This document shows positions 25,257 to 38,860 of a DNA stretch of 64,000 nt, one piece after another. Below the pieces are notes generated by a model, which was given only the letters and a program-made list of their open reading frames with translations, searched no databases and was not told the DNA's origin. Source of the stretch: Acidobacteriaceae bacterium (lineage in GTDB: Bacteria; Acidobacteriota; Terriglobia; Terriglobales; Acidobacteriaceae); assembly GCA_030037545.1 (NCBI GenBank), contig JASHRF010000122.1, positions 1 through 64,000 on the forward strand, given 5' to 3'. Both the position numbers and the translations under genes were made by a program. How positions within the stretch are numbered: position 1 is the stretch's first letter; each line of letters starts with the position of its first letter.

Positions 25257-25898
25257 TTGGGTCGATTGGGTCTGCGTGCCGTGATTTTCGATTATGGAAT
25301 GGTGTTGTCCGGTCCGCCGGCTCCGGTAGCGCTCGCTGAGCTTCTGCGCATCACCGGGCTCGACGCCTCCAGGTTCAACGAAATGTATTGGGCCGATCGT
25401 CTTGCATACGACGAGGGCAAGCTGACGGGACTGGAATTCTGGCAAAAGCTGGCCCGCGACGCACGGTTGCAACTGAGTCCTGAGCAATTGGCGGAACTGA
25501 ACGACTGGGACGCGCGCATGTGGACCACCGAGAATCAGCCCATGATCGAGTGGCAGCAGCGGGTGAAGACCCGCGGGCTGAAGACCGCCATCCTCTCCAA
25601 CATGGGCGACAGTGTGCTTGACCGGCTGGTGAGGACGCACGATTGGATCGCACGTTTCGATGTGCTGGTGTGGAGCTTTCAGTTGGGGATGGCAAAACCC
25701 GACGCGGCGATTTACCGGCACACGTTGAAGGAACTGGCCGTCGCGCCCAGCGAGACGTTCTTCATTGACGACCGGATTGCCAACATCGAGGCAGCGCAGG
25801 CTCTGGGGATGCAATGCCATCTCTTTTCGACCCCCGAGCGGCTGCGCGAGGACCTGATTGCGCGGGGGCTGGATGGGGAGTTGCCGCTGCCGGGGTAG
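25257..25898 (+). CDS. HAD-superfamily hydrolase
   Basis: The 213-aa protein matches the HAD phosphatase fold: motif I VIFDYGMVLSGP, a helical cap, motif II TAILSNMGD, a conserved Lys in GMAKPDAAIY, and motif IV FFIDDRIANIEAAQALGM. In motif I the usual second Asp of DxD is Gly (DYG), as in YihX-type members, so catalysis may rely on a different acid or be slow. The start is a TTG at 25257 with AGGAGA about 5 bases upstream; no better ATG is in frame. It lies 58 bp before rdgB on the same strand, so both may form a small unit. Likely a small phosphate-ester phosphatase; substrate unknown. Confidence 0.8.
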   Translation: MGRLGLRAVIFDYGMVLSGPPAPVALAELLRITGLDASRFNEMYWADRLAYDEGKLTGLEFWQKLARDARLQLSPEQLAELNDWDARMWTTENQPMIEWQQRVKTRGLKTAILSNMGDSVLDRLVRTHDWIARFDVLVWSFQLGMAKPDAAIYRHTLKELAVAPSETFFIDDRIANIEAAQALGMQCHLFSTPERLREDLIARGLDGELPLPG

Positions 25899-25955
25899 CG
25901 TTTGGAAAAGGAAGCAGTCTGGCCGGCGGAGTAGCTCGCCCGGTAAACTCTGATC

Positions 25956-26576
25956 ATGAGCCTGCATCTCTTTGCTGCCACCACCAGCCACGGCAAGCTG
26001 CGCGATTTCCGCACCGCGTCGCGTGCGTATTCGGTTTCGATCGAACGGCTGCCGGGACTGGATGAGATGGCCGCGCCGGAGGAGAACGGCGCGACCTTCC
26101 TGGCGAATGCTTCGCTGAAGGCGATCTACTATTCGAAGTTTGCGCCCGATGAGATGGTGCTGGCCGATGATTCGGGACTCGAAGTGGATGCGCTTTCAGG
26201 CGCGCCCGGCGTGCGTTCGGCGCGGTTTGCGGCCGATGCAGGGGTGGTGGATTCGCCTGACGCCAACGACAACACCGATGTGTGGAACAACATGCTGCTC
26301 ATCCAGCGCATGGCGGGAATTCCGGCGCCGCTGCGCACGGCGCGCTATCGGTGTGTACTGGCATGCGCGAAGAATGGCGCGCTCTACCAGACGGCGGAGG
26401 GCTCGGTGGAAGGCGAAATTCTGGACGCGCCGCGGGGAACAGGCGGTTTCGGGTACGATCCGCTGTTTTATTTGCCTGAGATGGGCAAGACCATGGCGGA
26501 GATGGATCTGGAAACGAAGCTTGAACTCAGCCATCGGGGAAGAGCGATTGCGGCGCTGCTGGCGCTGCTCGTGTAA
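25956..26576 (+). CDS. rdgB: dITP/XTP pyrophosphatase RdgB (HAM1 family)
   Basis: RdgB hydrolyses dITP, ITP and XTP to monophosphates and keeps deaminated purines out of DNA and RNA. The 206-aa protein has the family motifs in order: FAATTSHGKLRDF at the N-terminus (usual TGNxxK region, with Thr-Ser-His-Gly-Lys), FLANASLKA, VLADDSGLEVDALSGAPGVRSARFA (about 68-92), GTGGFGYDPLFYLPE, and TKLELSHRGRA. The metal-binding Asp pair in DDSGLEV is intact. The sequence is of usual length and complete. It may be co-transcribed with the HAD gene upstream. Confidence 0.94.
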   Translation: MSLHLFAATTSHGKLRDFRTASRAYSVSIERLPGLDEMAAPEENGATFLANASLKAIYYSKFAPDEMVLADDSGLEVDALSGAPGVRSARFAADAGVVDSPDANDNTDVWNNMLLIQRMAGIPAPLRTARYRCVLACAKNGALYQTAEGSVEGEILDAPRGTGGFGYDPLFYLPEMGKTMAEMDLETKLELSHRGRAIAALLALLV

Positions 26577-26630
26577 TCGTTCTTTTCCGTCCCAATTTTC
26601 TCCAAGATATAGGAGCGCGGAGCGCTCGCC

Positions 26631-26660
26631 TTGACGTGCATAGCTTCAGCCTCGAATAAT
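26631..26660 (+). promoter_or_regulatory. Candidate promoter of the sdhCAB operon
   Basis: TTGACG (26631-26636), an 18-bp spacer and AATAAT (26655-26660) precede sdhC by about 105 bp. The leader is GC-rich and carries CCGGAATCCGGAGCCGG inverted segments. An AAGGAG site lies 12 bases before the chosen ATG, slightly farther than ideal. Motif-based only. Confidence 0.45.
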
Positions 26661-26765
26661 GCAAGGGGTACAAAGTACAACACATCGTCCCTCGGTTCGA
26701 TACTGCGGTCTTTCCGGAATCCGGAGCCGGCTCACGCTTCGGAGCCTAAGGAGCTGAAAACCCTC

Positions 26766-27608
26766 ATGGCCACTGCTCACGTCCCTGCCGCGCGCCCTCA
26801 CGTGCCTCAAGTTCACCGTGGCGTCGAGCCGCTGCACGCGGGCGAAGGCACCAGCTTCATCTGGCGCAAGCTGCATTCGCTGACCGGCATTGTTCCCATC
26901 GGCGCTTTTCTCATCGAGCACATCATCTCGAACTGGGAGGCGGTGCAGGGGCCGGTTGCCTACGGCAAGCAAGTGTATTTCCTGAACCACCTGCCGCTGG
27001 TGCGGGCGCTGGAGTGGGTGTTCATCTTCATTCCGCTGCTCTACCACGGCCTCTACGGCATCTGGATATGGCTGCGCGGCAAGGCCAACGTGGTGTATTA
27101 CCCATGGGCCGGAAACTGGCTGTATGTGGCGCAGCGCTACACAGGGCTCCTGGCGGTGGTGTATATCGCCTACCACGTGGCCACGCAGCGTTTTATGGGC
27201 GTGGATTTGCCCAACCATCCGGCGGCGGCTTTCTGGAAGGTGCAGCGCGAGCTTGCGAATCCGTGGATTCTGGCATTTTATGTGGTAGCGATGATCGCCA
27301 TCTGCTTCCATTTTGCCTATGGCGTGTGGCTCTTCGCTGCCAAATGGGGCATCACGCCGGGTGAGAGATCGCGATGGCGGTTTGGCTGGGTGTGCGGCGT
27401 GGCGGGATTCATTCTGATGGGCATGGGCTTGGCCAGCATCTGGGCGTTTGTAAGCGCCAGGTACGCGAATGCGCCGGAAAACCCCAGCCTCGGCTTCCAG
27501 GGATCAGAGAGCAGAGATCAGAGAACAGCTCTTGCTCTGAAACCCAATGGCTTGACGGTGAGAATTGGAAATCCATCGCAGGTTGCGGATGCACATGCTG
27601 GTCTCTGA
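26766..27608 (+). CDS. sdhC: Succinate dehydrogenase cytochrome b558 subunit SdhC
   Basis: SdhC anchors complex II in the membrane and binds haem and quinone. The 280-aa product is the long, five-helix b558 type. It starts MATAHVPAARPHVPQVHRG and shows FIWRKLHSLTGIVPIGAFLIEHIISN, helix HGLYGIWIWLRG, RYTGLLAVVYIAYHVATQRF, and ILAFYVVAMIAICFHFAYGVWLFAAKWGI. Conserved His residues lie in these helices as expected for haem ligands. The ATG at 26766 is chosen over in-frame codons back to 26631, which overlap the promoter. The last 35 or so residues, after NPSLGFQ, are encoded by an inverted-repeat element and do not look like native protein. sdhA follows 33 bp downstream. Confidence 0.92.
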   Translation: MATAHVPAARPHVPQVHRGVEPLHAGEGTSFIWRKLHSLTGIVPIGAFLIEHIISNWEAVQGPVAYGKQVYFLNHLPLVRALEWVFIFIPLLYHGLYGIWIWLRGKANVVYYPWAGNWLYVAQRYTGLLAVVYIAYHVATQRFMGVDLPNHPAAAFWKVQRELANPWILAFYVVAMIAICFHFAYGVWLFAAKWGITPGERSRWRFGWVCGVAGFILMGMGLASIWAFVSARYANAPENPSLGFQGSESRDQRTALALKPNGLTVRIGNPSQVADAHAGL

Positions 27609-27629
27609 CCGTTGATCTCTGATCTCTGA
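27502..27629. repeat. Inverted-repeat element at the 3' end of sdhC
   Basis: The left arm contains CAGAGATCAGAGA (27512-27524) and the right arm its exact complement TCTCTGATCTCTG (27616-27628), each within longer runs of an AGATCAG-type short repeat. The arms lie about 90 bp apart and the whole spans 128 bp. It supplies the last codons and stop of sdhC and the gap before sdhA. It looks like a palindromic repeat that entered the end of the gene. Confidence 0.55.
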
Positions 27630-27641
27630 AAAGGAAAGTGA

Positions 27642-29420
27642 ATGGCGACGCCGAGAATCATCGTGGTTGGGGGAGGGTTGGCCGGGCTTGCCGCGGTCAT
27701 CAAGATCGCCGAGGCGGGCGGATCGGTGGATTTGTTTTCCATCGTGCCGGTCAAGCGCTCGCACTCAGTGTGCGCGCAGGGCGGCATTAACGCGGCCAAA
27801 AACCTGAAAGGCGAGGGCGACACCACCTGGCAACACTTTGACGACACGATTTACGGTGGAGATTTTCTGGCCAACCAGACCCCGGTGAAGGCCATGTGCG
27901 AGGCCGCGCCGGCGATTATCGACCTGCTGGATCGCATGGGCGTGCCCTTCAATCGCACTCCGGAGGGGCTGCTGGATTTCCGGCGCTTTGGCGGAACGCT
28001 CTACAACCGCACGGCCTTTGCGGGAGCCACCACGGGGCAGCAACTGCTGTACGCGCTGGATGAGCAGGTGCGCCGCTACGAGGCCGAAGGCAAGGTAAAG
28101 AAGTACGAGGGGTGGGAATTTCTTTCCGCCATCATCGATTCGAAAGGTGTGGCACGGGGCATCACGGCGCTCGATCTGCGGTCAATGGAGCTGCGGGCAT
28201 TTGCGGCTGACGCCATCATCCTGGCCACGGGCGGAATTGGCGCGATTTTTGGCAAGAGCACGAATTCGGTGGTTTGCACGGGGTCAGCGCAATCGGCGGT
28301 GTTTCAGCAGGGCGTGTATTACGCCAATGGCGAATTCATCCAGGTGCATCCAACGTCGATTCCCGGCGAGGACAAGCTGCGGCTGATGTCGGAGTCGGCG
28401 CGTGGCGAGGGTGGGCGTGTGTGGGTGCCGCGCAAGGCCGGCGACAACCGGCCGGCCAAACAGATTCCGGAATCGGAGCGGTTCTATTTCCTTGAGGAGT
28501 GGTACCCGAAGTACGGCAACCTGGTGCCGCGCGACGTAGCTACACGCGCCATTCACAAGGTGGTGTACGAGCTGGGCCTGGGCCTGGACGGGCAGGCCAT
28601 GGTCTACCTGGACCTGACGCACATCGACCGCGAGACGCTGGATCGCAAGCTGGGCGGGATCCTGGAGATTTACGAGAAGTTTGTCGGCGTGGACCCGCAT
28701 GTGGAACCGATGAAGATTTTTCCCGGCATGCACTACACCATGGGCGGATTGTGGGTAGACTTCGACCAGATGACCAGCGTCCCCGGCATTTTTGCGGCCG
28801 GCGAATGCGAATACCAGTATCACGGCGCCAACCGGCTGGGCGCGAATTCGCTGGTGAGCTGTATTTTCGGCGGGTTCCATGCGGGGCCCAATGCGATGCA
28901 GTATGCGAAGAGCTTGCCGGCGGTGGAGGGCGATGGCGGAGCAGCGGCAGAGTTGGCGCGTCAGGCGGAGATCAATAAGAAATTGATGAACAACGAGGGA
29001 AGCGAGAATCCCTTCCGGCTGTGGCGTGAGCTGGGCCAGACCATGACCGAGCACGCGACCGTGATTCGCCAAAACAAGGGGCTGGAGAAAGCCGATGCGA
29101 AGATCGTGGAACTGCTGGACCGCTTCAAGCGGGTGAACCTCAGCGACAAGAGCCAGTGGGCGAACACCAGCTTCGCCTTTGCGCGGCAACTCAAAAATAT
29201 GCTGGAGCTTTCGCGGACCATTACGCAGGGCGCGATTCTGCGCGATGAGTCGCGCGGCGCGCACTACAAGCCGGATTATCCGGAGCGCAACGACGAGAAG
29301 TTCTTGAAGACGACCAAGGCGAGCTTTACCGGAACATGCGAGGGGCCGCGCTTCGAGTACGAGGACGTGGATACGCAGTACATCACGCCGCGGGCGAGAC
29401 GCTACGACGCGGCCAAGTGA
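27642..29420 (+). CDS. sdhA: Succinate dehydrogenase flavoprotein subunit SdhA
   Basis: SdhA oxidises succinate to fumarate through a covalent FAD. The 592-aa protein starts with the dinucleotide fold IIVVGGGLAGLAA, followed by the FAD-attachment stretch RSHSVCAQGGINAAKN, in which a His carries the flavin in this family. HPTSIPGEDKLRLMSESARGEGGRVWV and the HYTMGGLWVD substrate region are present, and the C-terminus ends RARRYDAAK. Length and motif order match the b558-linked (Bacillus or delta-like) type rather than the E. coli type. It lies between sdhC and sdhB. GAAAAGGAAAG gives a good ribosome site. Confidence 0.96.
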   Translation: MATPRIIVVGGGLAGLAAVIKIAEAGGSVDLFSIVPVKRSHSVCAQGGINAAKNLKGEGDTTWQHFDDTIYGGDFLANQTPVKAMCEAAPAIIDLLDRMGVPFNRTPEGLLDFRRFGGTLYNRTAFAGATTGQQLLYALDEQVRRYEAEGKVKKYEGWEFLSAIIDSKGVARGITALDLRSMELRAFAADAIILATGGIGAIFGKSTNSVVCTGSAQSAVFQQGVYYANGEFIQVHPTSIPGEDKLRLMSESARGEGGRVWVPRKAGDNRPAKQIPESERFYFLEEWYPKYGNLVPRDVATRAIHKVVYELGLGLDGQAMVYLDLTHIDRETLDRKLGGILEIYEKFVGVDPHVEPMKIFPGMHYTMGGLWVDFDQMTSVPGIFAAGECEYQYHGANRLGANSLVSCIFGGFHAGPNAMQYAKSLPAVEGDGGAAAELARQAEINKKLMNNEGSENPFRLWRELGQTMTEHATVIRQNKGLEKADAKIVELLDRFKRVNLSDKSQWANTSFAFARQLKNMLELSRTITQGAILRDESRGAHYKPDYPERNDEKFLKTTKASFTGTCEGPRFEYEDVDTQYITPRARRYDAAK

Positions 29421-29442
29421 ATTGCGGCACTCGAGAAGGGGA

Positions 29443-29481
29443 GGGTCTGGAGACCCTCGCCCAGCCGGTCTGCAGACTGGC
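29443..29481. repeat. Two short hairpin repeats between sdhA and sdhB
   Basis: GGGTCTGGAGACCC (29443-29456) is a perfect palindrome, and GCCGGTCTGCAGACTGGC (29464-29481) is an imperfect one. Both have a GTCTG-CAGAC or GTCTGGAGAC core. Such pairs resemble dispersed intergenic hairpins. They may affect message processing inside the operon. Confidence 0.5.
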
Positions 29482-29514
29482 GCTACTATGGGACGGCGGT
29501 ACGCGAAAGGGATC

Positions 29515-30264
29515 ATGGCAAACAGAACCGTGCAATTCGAGATCAAGCGGCAGGCAAGCCCGGATGGGCCTGCGGTGTGGGAGAGGTTTGAGCTGGAGTG
29601 GCGGCCGGGGATGAATGTAATTTCGGCGATGATGGAGATTGCGGCCAATCCCGTGACCGCCGACGGGCGGCCGACCACGCCCATTACTTACGACTCGAAT
29701 TGCCTGGAGGAAATTTGCGGTTCCTGCGCAATGCGCATCAACGGCAAGGCGCGCATGGCGTGTTCGTCGCTGGTTGACAACCTGGAACAGCCGATCCGGC
29801 TTGAGCCGCTTTCGAAATTTCCGCTGGTGCGGGACCTGCAGGTAGACCGCTCGGTGCTGTTCAAAAATCTGATGCGCGTGAAGGCGTGGGTTCCCGTGGA
29901 TGGTACTTACGATCTGGGTTCCGGGCCGCGCGTCTACCCGCAGCAGCAGGAGGTGAATTATCCGCTGTCGAACTGCATCTCCTGCACCTGTTGCATGGAG
30001 GTTTGCCCGCAGTTCAACGAGCAGACAGGTTTTGTGGGCGCGGCCACCATTGCGCAGGTCAGGCTCTTCAACAACCATCCCACGGGGAAAGTTCTCAAGG
30101 AAGACCGTTTGCGCGCGTTGGCGGGCGATGGCGGCATTCAGGAGTGCGGGTACGCGCAGAACTGCGTGAAGGCCTGCCCCAAGCAGATTCCGCTGACCAA
30201 TGCGATTGCCGACGTGGGCCGTGACGTGATCGGGCAGAAAGTGAAGGATTGGTTGCGCGGATAG
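29515..30264 (+). CDS. sdhB: Succinate dehydrogenase iron-sulfur subunit SdhB
   Basis: SdhB passes electrons from FAD to quinone through three iron-sulfur clusters. The 249-aa protein shows the 2Fe-2S loop SNCLEEICGSCAMRINGKARMAC (about 61-83) and two ferredoxin-like groups: NCISCTCCMEVCPQF and YAQNCVKACPKQIP. The Cys pattern is complete. The ATG at 29515 is chosen over an upstream in-frame ATG at 29488 because AAAGGG sits just before it and MANRTVQFEIKRQ is a normal start. The stop is 4 bp from the converging lactate permease gene, with no room for a separate terminator. Confidence 0.95.
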   Translation: MANRTVQFEIKRQASPDGPAVWERFELEWRPGMNVISAMMEIAANPVTADGRPTTPITYDSNCLEEICGSCAMRINGKARMACSSLVDNLEQPIRLEPLSKFPLVRDLQVDRSVLFKNLMRVKAWVPVDGTYDLGSGPRVYPQQQEVNYPLSNCISCTCCMEVCPQFNEQTGFVGAATIAQVRLFNNHPTGKVLKEDRLRALAGDGGIQECGYAQNCVKACPKQIPLTNAIADVGRDVIGQKVKDWLRG

Positions 30265-30268
30265 CGGC

Positions 30269-32053
30269 TCAGTGCGCGAACAGCGCCGTGAACGGACGCC
30301 CGTAGGCTATCACGTAAACTACCACTCCCACAAGACACGCAAGCGCCAGGCTGTGCAGGAAAACGAAGCGCAGGATCGTGCCTTCCTTGCCGTAGGTTTG
30401 CGTCGCGGTGCTGGCTACCACGATGCTAGGCGCGGCAATCATCTTGCCCATTACGCCGCCCGCGGAATTGGCTGAGGCCATCAGCACCGGCGATACGCCG
30501 ATCTGCCGCGCGGTCACCTGCTGCAGGCTGCCGAACAGCACGTTCGAAGCGGTGTCGGAGCCGGTGCTGGCCACGCCAAGCCATCCGATCAGCGATCCGA
30601 AGAAAGGATAGAGAGAACCTGTGCGCGCGAAGGCCAGGCCGAGCGTAGCATCGAGGCCACAGTAGCGCGTGACGTAGCCGATGGCCATCATGACGGCGAT
30701 GGTGACGATGGCGAAGCGGATGTTGAAGAGCGTTTTCAGGAATGAGCGGGCCAGAGTGATCGGGCCGAGGCCCATCAGCAGACCGGCGAGGAGGGCTGCG
30801 AAAAGAATGCCGGTGCCGGTTGCGGTAAGCCAGTTGAACGTGAAGATGGCGGCCTCTGCGGTGGGCTTTGCCACGACTGGCGGAACGCGCTGGACGGCAT
30901 GATTGAGGCCGGACACGCGAAAGCTCAGCGTGGTGGCGCCGCCCGCCCACGCGGAGAACTTCGGAAATCCCCAAAGAAAGACAACCAGGCTGAGGATGAG
31001 CCAGGGCATCCAGGCTTTGGTGACGGAGACCAGGTTGTGATCGAAGCGCCGGCCGGTGCGGCCGGTGATGTCCTGCTTCTGCGCATTGAGGACGCGCCTG
31101 GGCTTCCAGAAGCGAAGGAAGACGACCAGCACTGCAATAGTGGCTCCGGCTGCGACGATGCCCACCAAAGTTGGTCCGCTGCCGAAGGCCATGAGAAGCT
31201 GAGCCAGCGAGAATGTGGCGCCGGCAACGAGAATGGCCGGCCAGACTTCAAGCATGGCGCGGAAGCCGACGAAGATCCAAATGAGCCAGAACGGGATGAG
31301 AACGCAGAATCCCGCGAGCAAGACAGCAGCTGTGCGCGTAAGCGCGAACAGGTCGAGGCCGGTGACGCCGTGCAGGGCCACAAGGGGAATGCCGAGTGAG
31401 CCGAAAGCCACCGGCGCCGTGTTGGCAAAGAGGCAAAGCCCAGCTACTTCGAGCGGGCGGAAGCCGAGAGTGATGAGAATGGCTCCACAAACGGCCACGG
31501 GCGCGCCGAACCCGGAAGTGCCCTCGAAGAATGCGCCGAGAGCGAATGCGATGAGGAGCAGTTGCAGGCGGCTGTCGTCAGTAATGTTGGTGAGGCTTTG
31601 CTGCAGGGCGACAAAGCGGCCGGTCTTGACCGTCAGGTCGTAAAGAAAGATGACGGGCAGAATGATCCAGCAGATGGGAAACAGTCCGTAGCCTGCGCCG
31701 AAGGTGGCCGCGGTCAGGGCTAGGCGCACCGGCATGTGGAAGACGACTGTTGCCACTGCCAGCGCGGTGAGCAGCCCCGCGCAGGCGGCAAGGTGGGCCT
31801 TGACGCGCAGCACGGCCATGGCGCTGAGCAACACCACGATGGGAAGGGCGGCCAGCATGGTGGAGAGCCACCAGCGGTGAAGGGGATCGTAGCCTTGTTC
31901 CCAGTGGCCGGTGGCGGGGTTGGTCGCCAGCAGGGAGACTGCGCCGAGGGCGACCGCAATCACGGCCGCGAGCAGGCCCAACGTTGATCCGCGCGCCGAA
32001 TGCAGCTTCAGCTCAGGCGCGGCCGCAACTGGAGCAGAACGATTTGAGCCCAT
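30269..32053 (-). CDS. lldP: L-lactate permease (LctP family)
   Basis: A 594-aa integral membrane protein with about 13-14 helices. It carries lactate or glycolate with protons. Family motifs include FGAGYGLFPICWIILPVIFLYDLTVKTGRF, the highly conserved ALGAFFEGTSGFGAPVAVCGAILITLGFRPL, and a late GWLGVASTGSDTASNVLFGSLQ and SANSAGGVMGKMIAAPSIVVA. All are diagnostic. It ends 4 bp from sdhB on the opposite strand. It lies downstream of ribA with a gap of about 95 bp and no clear promoter. No lactate dehydrogenase is adjacent, so the substrate is named from family only. Confidence 0.93.
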   Translation of the reverse strand: MGSNRSAPVAAAPELKLHSARGSTLGLLAAVIAVALGAVSLLATNPATGHWEQGYDPLHRWWLSTMLAALPIVVLLSAMAVLRVKAHLAACAGLLTALAVATVVFHMPVRLALTAATFGAGYGLFPICWIILPVIFLYDLTVKTGRFVALQQSLTNITDDSRLQLLLIAFALGAFFEGTSGFGAPVAVCGAILITLGFRPLEVAGLCLFANTAPVAFGSLGIPLVALHGVTGLDLFALTRTAAVLLAGFCVLIPFWLIWIFVGFRAMLEVWPAILVAGATFSLAQLLMAFGSGPTLVGIVAAGATIAVLVVFLRFWKPRRVLNAQKQDITGRTGRRFDHNLVSVTKAWMPWLILSLVVFLWGFPKFSAWAGGATTLSFRVSGLNHAVQRVPPVVAKPTAEAAIFTFNWLTATGTGILFAALLAGLLMGLGPITLARSFLKTLFNIRFAIVTIAVMMAIGYVTRYCGLDATLGLAFARTGSLYPFFGSLIGWLGVASTGSDTASNVLFGSLQQVTARQIGVSPVLMASANSAGGVMGKMIAAPSIVVASTATQTYGKEGTILRFVFLHSLALACLVGVVVYVIAYGRPFTALFAH

Positions 32054-32148
32054 GCGGTCCTCGCAGATAGCATCTCACGGCTGGCGAAGCGGCCGCGGGA
32101 AGTGAACGCACGCAGGGAAATCGAGGGATAAGCTGCGGCAATTATGCA

Positions 32149-32799
32149 TTAGTTGTTTGCGCTGGGAACGTTCTCGAAGATGTGTCCCATCTTTTCCTGC
32201 TTGGTACGCAGATACCGCTGAAAGGTTTCCTGCGACTCAACCTCGGCGGAGACGCGTTCGACCACCTCAATGCCGGCGGATTCGAGAGCCGCTACTTTTT
32301 CAGGATTGTTGGTGATGAGGCGAACCTGGGTAACGCCCATGAGCCGGAGCGCGGCGGCGGGAAGCTCATAGGCGCGGCAGTCGGCGGCGTAACCGAGCTG
32401 TTCGTTGGCCTCCACGGTGTCGAGGCCCTTGTCCTGCAGCTCGTAGGCCTTGAGCTTGGCCATCAGACCAATGCCGCGGCCCTCCTGCTGCTCGTAGAGG
32501 AGGATGCCTGCGCCGGCTTCGCCAATCTTGGTCAGCGCCAGCTCGAGCTGGAGACGGCAATCGCAACGCAGAGAGCCGAAGACGTCACCGGTGAGGCACT
32601 GGGAGTGGATGCGGACCAGCGGCGGAGCGGAATGGATATCGCCCATGACGAGGGCGACGAGGCCTTCGGTGTCCCGCGGGTCGCAGGAGTCCTTGGCGGC
32701 CGTGTCTTCGCGGACGCCTTCGAAGCCGAGGATGCGGAAGACGCCCCAGCGCGTGGGGAAATCAGCTTCGGCGGCCTGTCTCACGCTGGCAAATGCCAT
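32149..32799 (-). CDS. ribA: GTP cyclohydrolase II
   Basis: RibA opens GTP to a pyrimidine for riboflavin synthesis. The 216-aa protein has the full active site: HSQCLTGDVFGSLRCDC with three zinc-binding Cys, LLYEQQEGRGIGLMAKLKAYELQDKG, DTVEANEQLGYAADCR, and VRLITNNPEKVAALE. There is no fused DHBP synthase (RibB) domain, so this is the stand-alone form. The N-terminus is a short extension (FRILGFEGVREDTAAKDSCD). The gene lies 15 bp downstream of gltD on the same strand, so it may be carried on the gltBD message, an unusual pairing. Confidence 0.93.
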   Translation of the reverse strand: MAFASVRQAAEADFPTRWGVFRILGFEGVREDTAAKDSCDPRDTEGLVALVMGDIHSAPPLVRIHSQCLTGDVFGSLRCDCRLQLELALTKIGEAGAGILLYEQQEGRGIGLMAKLKAYELQDKGLDTVEANEQLGYAADCRAYELPAAALRLMGVTQVRLITNNPEKVAALESAGIEVVERVSAEVESQETFQRYLRTKQEKMGHIFENVPSANN

Positions 32800-32814
32800 A
32801 AATCGATTGTACGG

Positions 32815-34255
32815 CTAGGAGCGGGCGCCGATGTGGCCGGTGCGGGCCGGCGACGGTTCTTTGCTGGCCAGCCAGGCATTCACGGCGGCGGCGGCTTTGC
32901 GGCCTTCGCTGATGGCCCAGACCACCAGCGACTGGCCGCGGCGCATGTCGCCGGCGGCGAAGATGCCTTCCTTCGACGTCATGAAGTCCTTGGTCGCCAC
33001 GTTGCCACGGGCGTCCAGATCGAGGCCAAGCTGCTCGATCATGTCGTTGCGCACAGGACCGAGAAAGCCCATGGCCAAAAGAACGAGATCGACGTCCATG
33101 GTGAACTCGGAGCCGGGAATAACTTCGAATTTGGGCGGAGGACCGACGCGGACGGCGTGAAGCTGCTTCACGTTGCCGTGCTCGTCGCCGGTGAACTTCA
33201 CGGAGTTGATGCTCCAGTCGCGGATACCACCCTCTTCGTGCGCGCCCTCGGTGCGCAGTTGCAGAGGCCAGAGCGGCCAGGGCGTGAGCGGCGAGCGCTC
33301 AGCCGGCGGCTTGGGCATGATCTCGAACTGGTGAACGCTTTTGGCGTGCTGGCGATGCGTGGTGCCCAGGCAGTCTGCGCCGGTGTCGCCGCCGCCGATG
33401 ATGAGTACGCGCTTGCCGCCGGCGAGGATGGCCTTGGAGGGATCGACAAAATCGCCTTCGTTGCAGCGATTCTGCTGGGGCAAGAATTCCATGGCAAAAT
33501 GAATGCCCTTGAGCTCGCGGCCGGGGATGGGCAGATCGCGCGGCTGCTCGGCGCCCCCGCAGAGCAGGATGGCGTCGTAATGGCCGGTGAGCGAGTCGAC
33601 CGGGACATTCACGCCAATGTGCGCGTTGGGGATGAACGTGACACCTTCGGCCCTCATCTGCTCCAGACGGCGATCGAGGACATGCTTTTCAAGCTTGAAG
33701 TTGGGAATGCCGTAACGGAGCAGGCCGCCGATGCGGTCGTTCTTCTCATACACGGTGACGGAGTGGCCGGCGCGTCGAAGCTGCTGCGCGGCGGCCAGGC
33801 CGGACGGACCGCTGCCGACGACAGCCACGCGCTTGCCTGTGGCTTGCTCGGGCGGCTCGGGGCGAATCCATCCCTCGTCCCAGGCGCGGTCGACAATCGA
33901 CCGCTCGATGAGCTTGATGGAAACCGGAGGCGCATTGATGCCCAGCACGCACGCGGCTTCGCACGGAGCGGGGCAGATGCGGCCGGTGAACTCGGGAAAG
34001 TTATTGGTCGCGTGTAGACGGCGGATCGCAGTCTCGAAGCGATTGTGGTAGACCAGGTCGTTCCAGTCGGGGATTAGGTTGTTGACCGGACAGCCGGTGT
34101 GGCAGAAGGGCACGCCGCAGTCCATGCAGCGCGCGCCCTGCTCACGCTGTTTTTCTTCAGGGAACGGATTGTAGATCTCGAACCAATCATTAATGCGCTC
34201 GTTGGCCTTGCGGCGCGTGGGCTGTTCGCGATCGATTTCCAGAAAACCTGTATCC

Positions 34256-34263
<8 letters not shown>
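32815..34263 (-). CDS. gltD: Glutamate synthase small subunit
   Basis: GltD passes electrons from NADPH to GltB for glutamate formation from glutamine and 2-oxoglutarate. The 482-aa protein has the N-terminal cluster region [26 protein letters not shown], then [14 protein letters not shown], an FAD fold [29 protein letters not shown], and an NAD(P)H fold [20 protein letters not shown]. It ends with a [26 protein letters not shown] segment typical of the family. The start overlaps gltB by 8 bp, so the two subunits are coupled. Confidence 0.96.

Positions 34264-38860
<4,597 letters not shown>

Noticed and set aside
29443-29481. Possible terminator inside sdhCAB
   Set aside because: The hairpins lack a T run and the operon must continue into sdhB; they fit dispersed intergenic repeats better.
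28284-29684. 466-codon minus-strand frame opposite sdhA and sdhB
   Set aside because: Antisense shadow spanning two well-defined genes and their gap.
32182-34017. 611-codon plus-strand open frame opposite ribA and gltD
   Set aside because: Both opposite-strand genes have full active-site motifs. The frame crosses two real genes and yields a low-complexity Ala/Gly-rich product.
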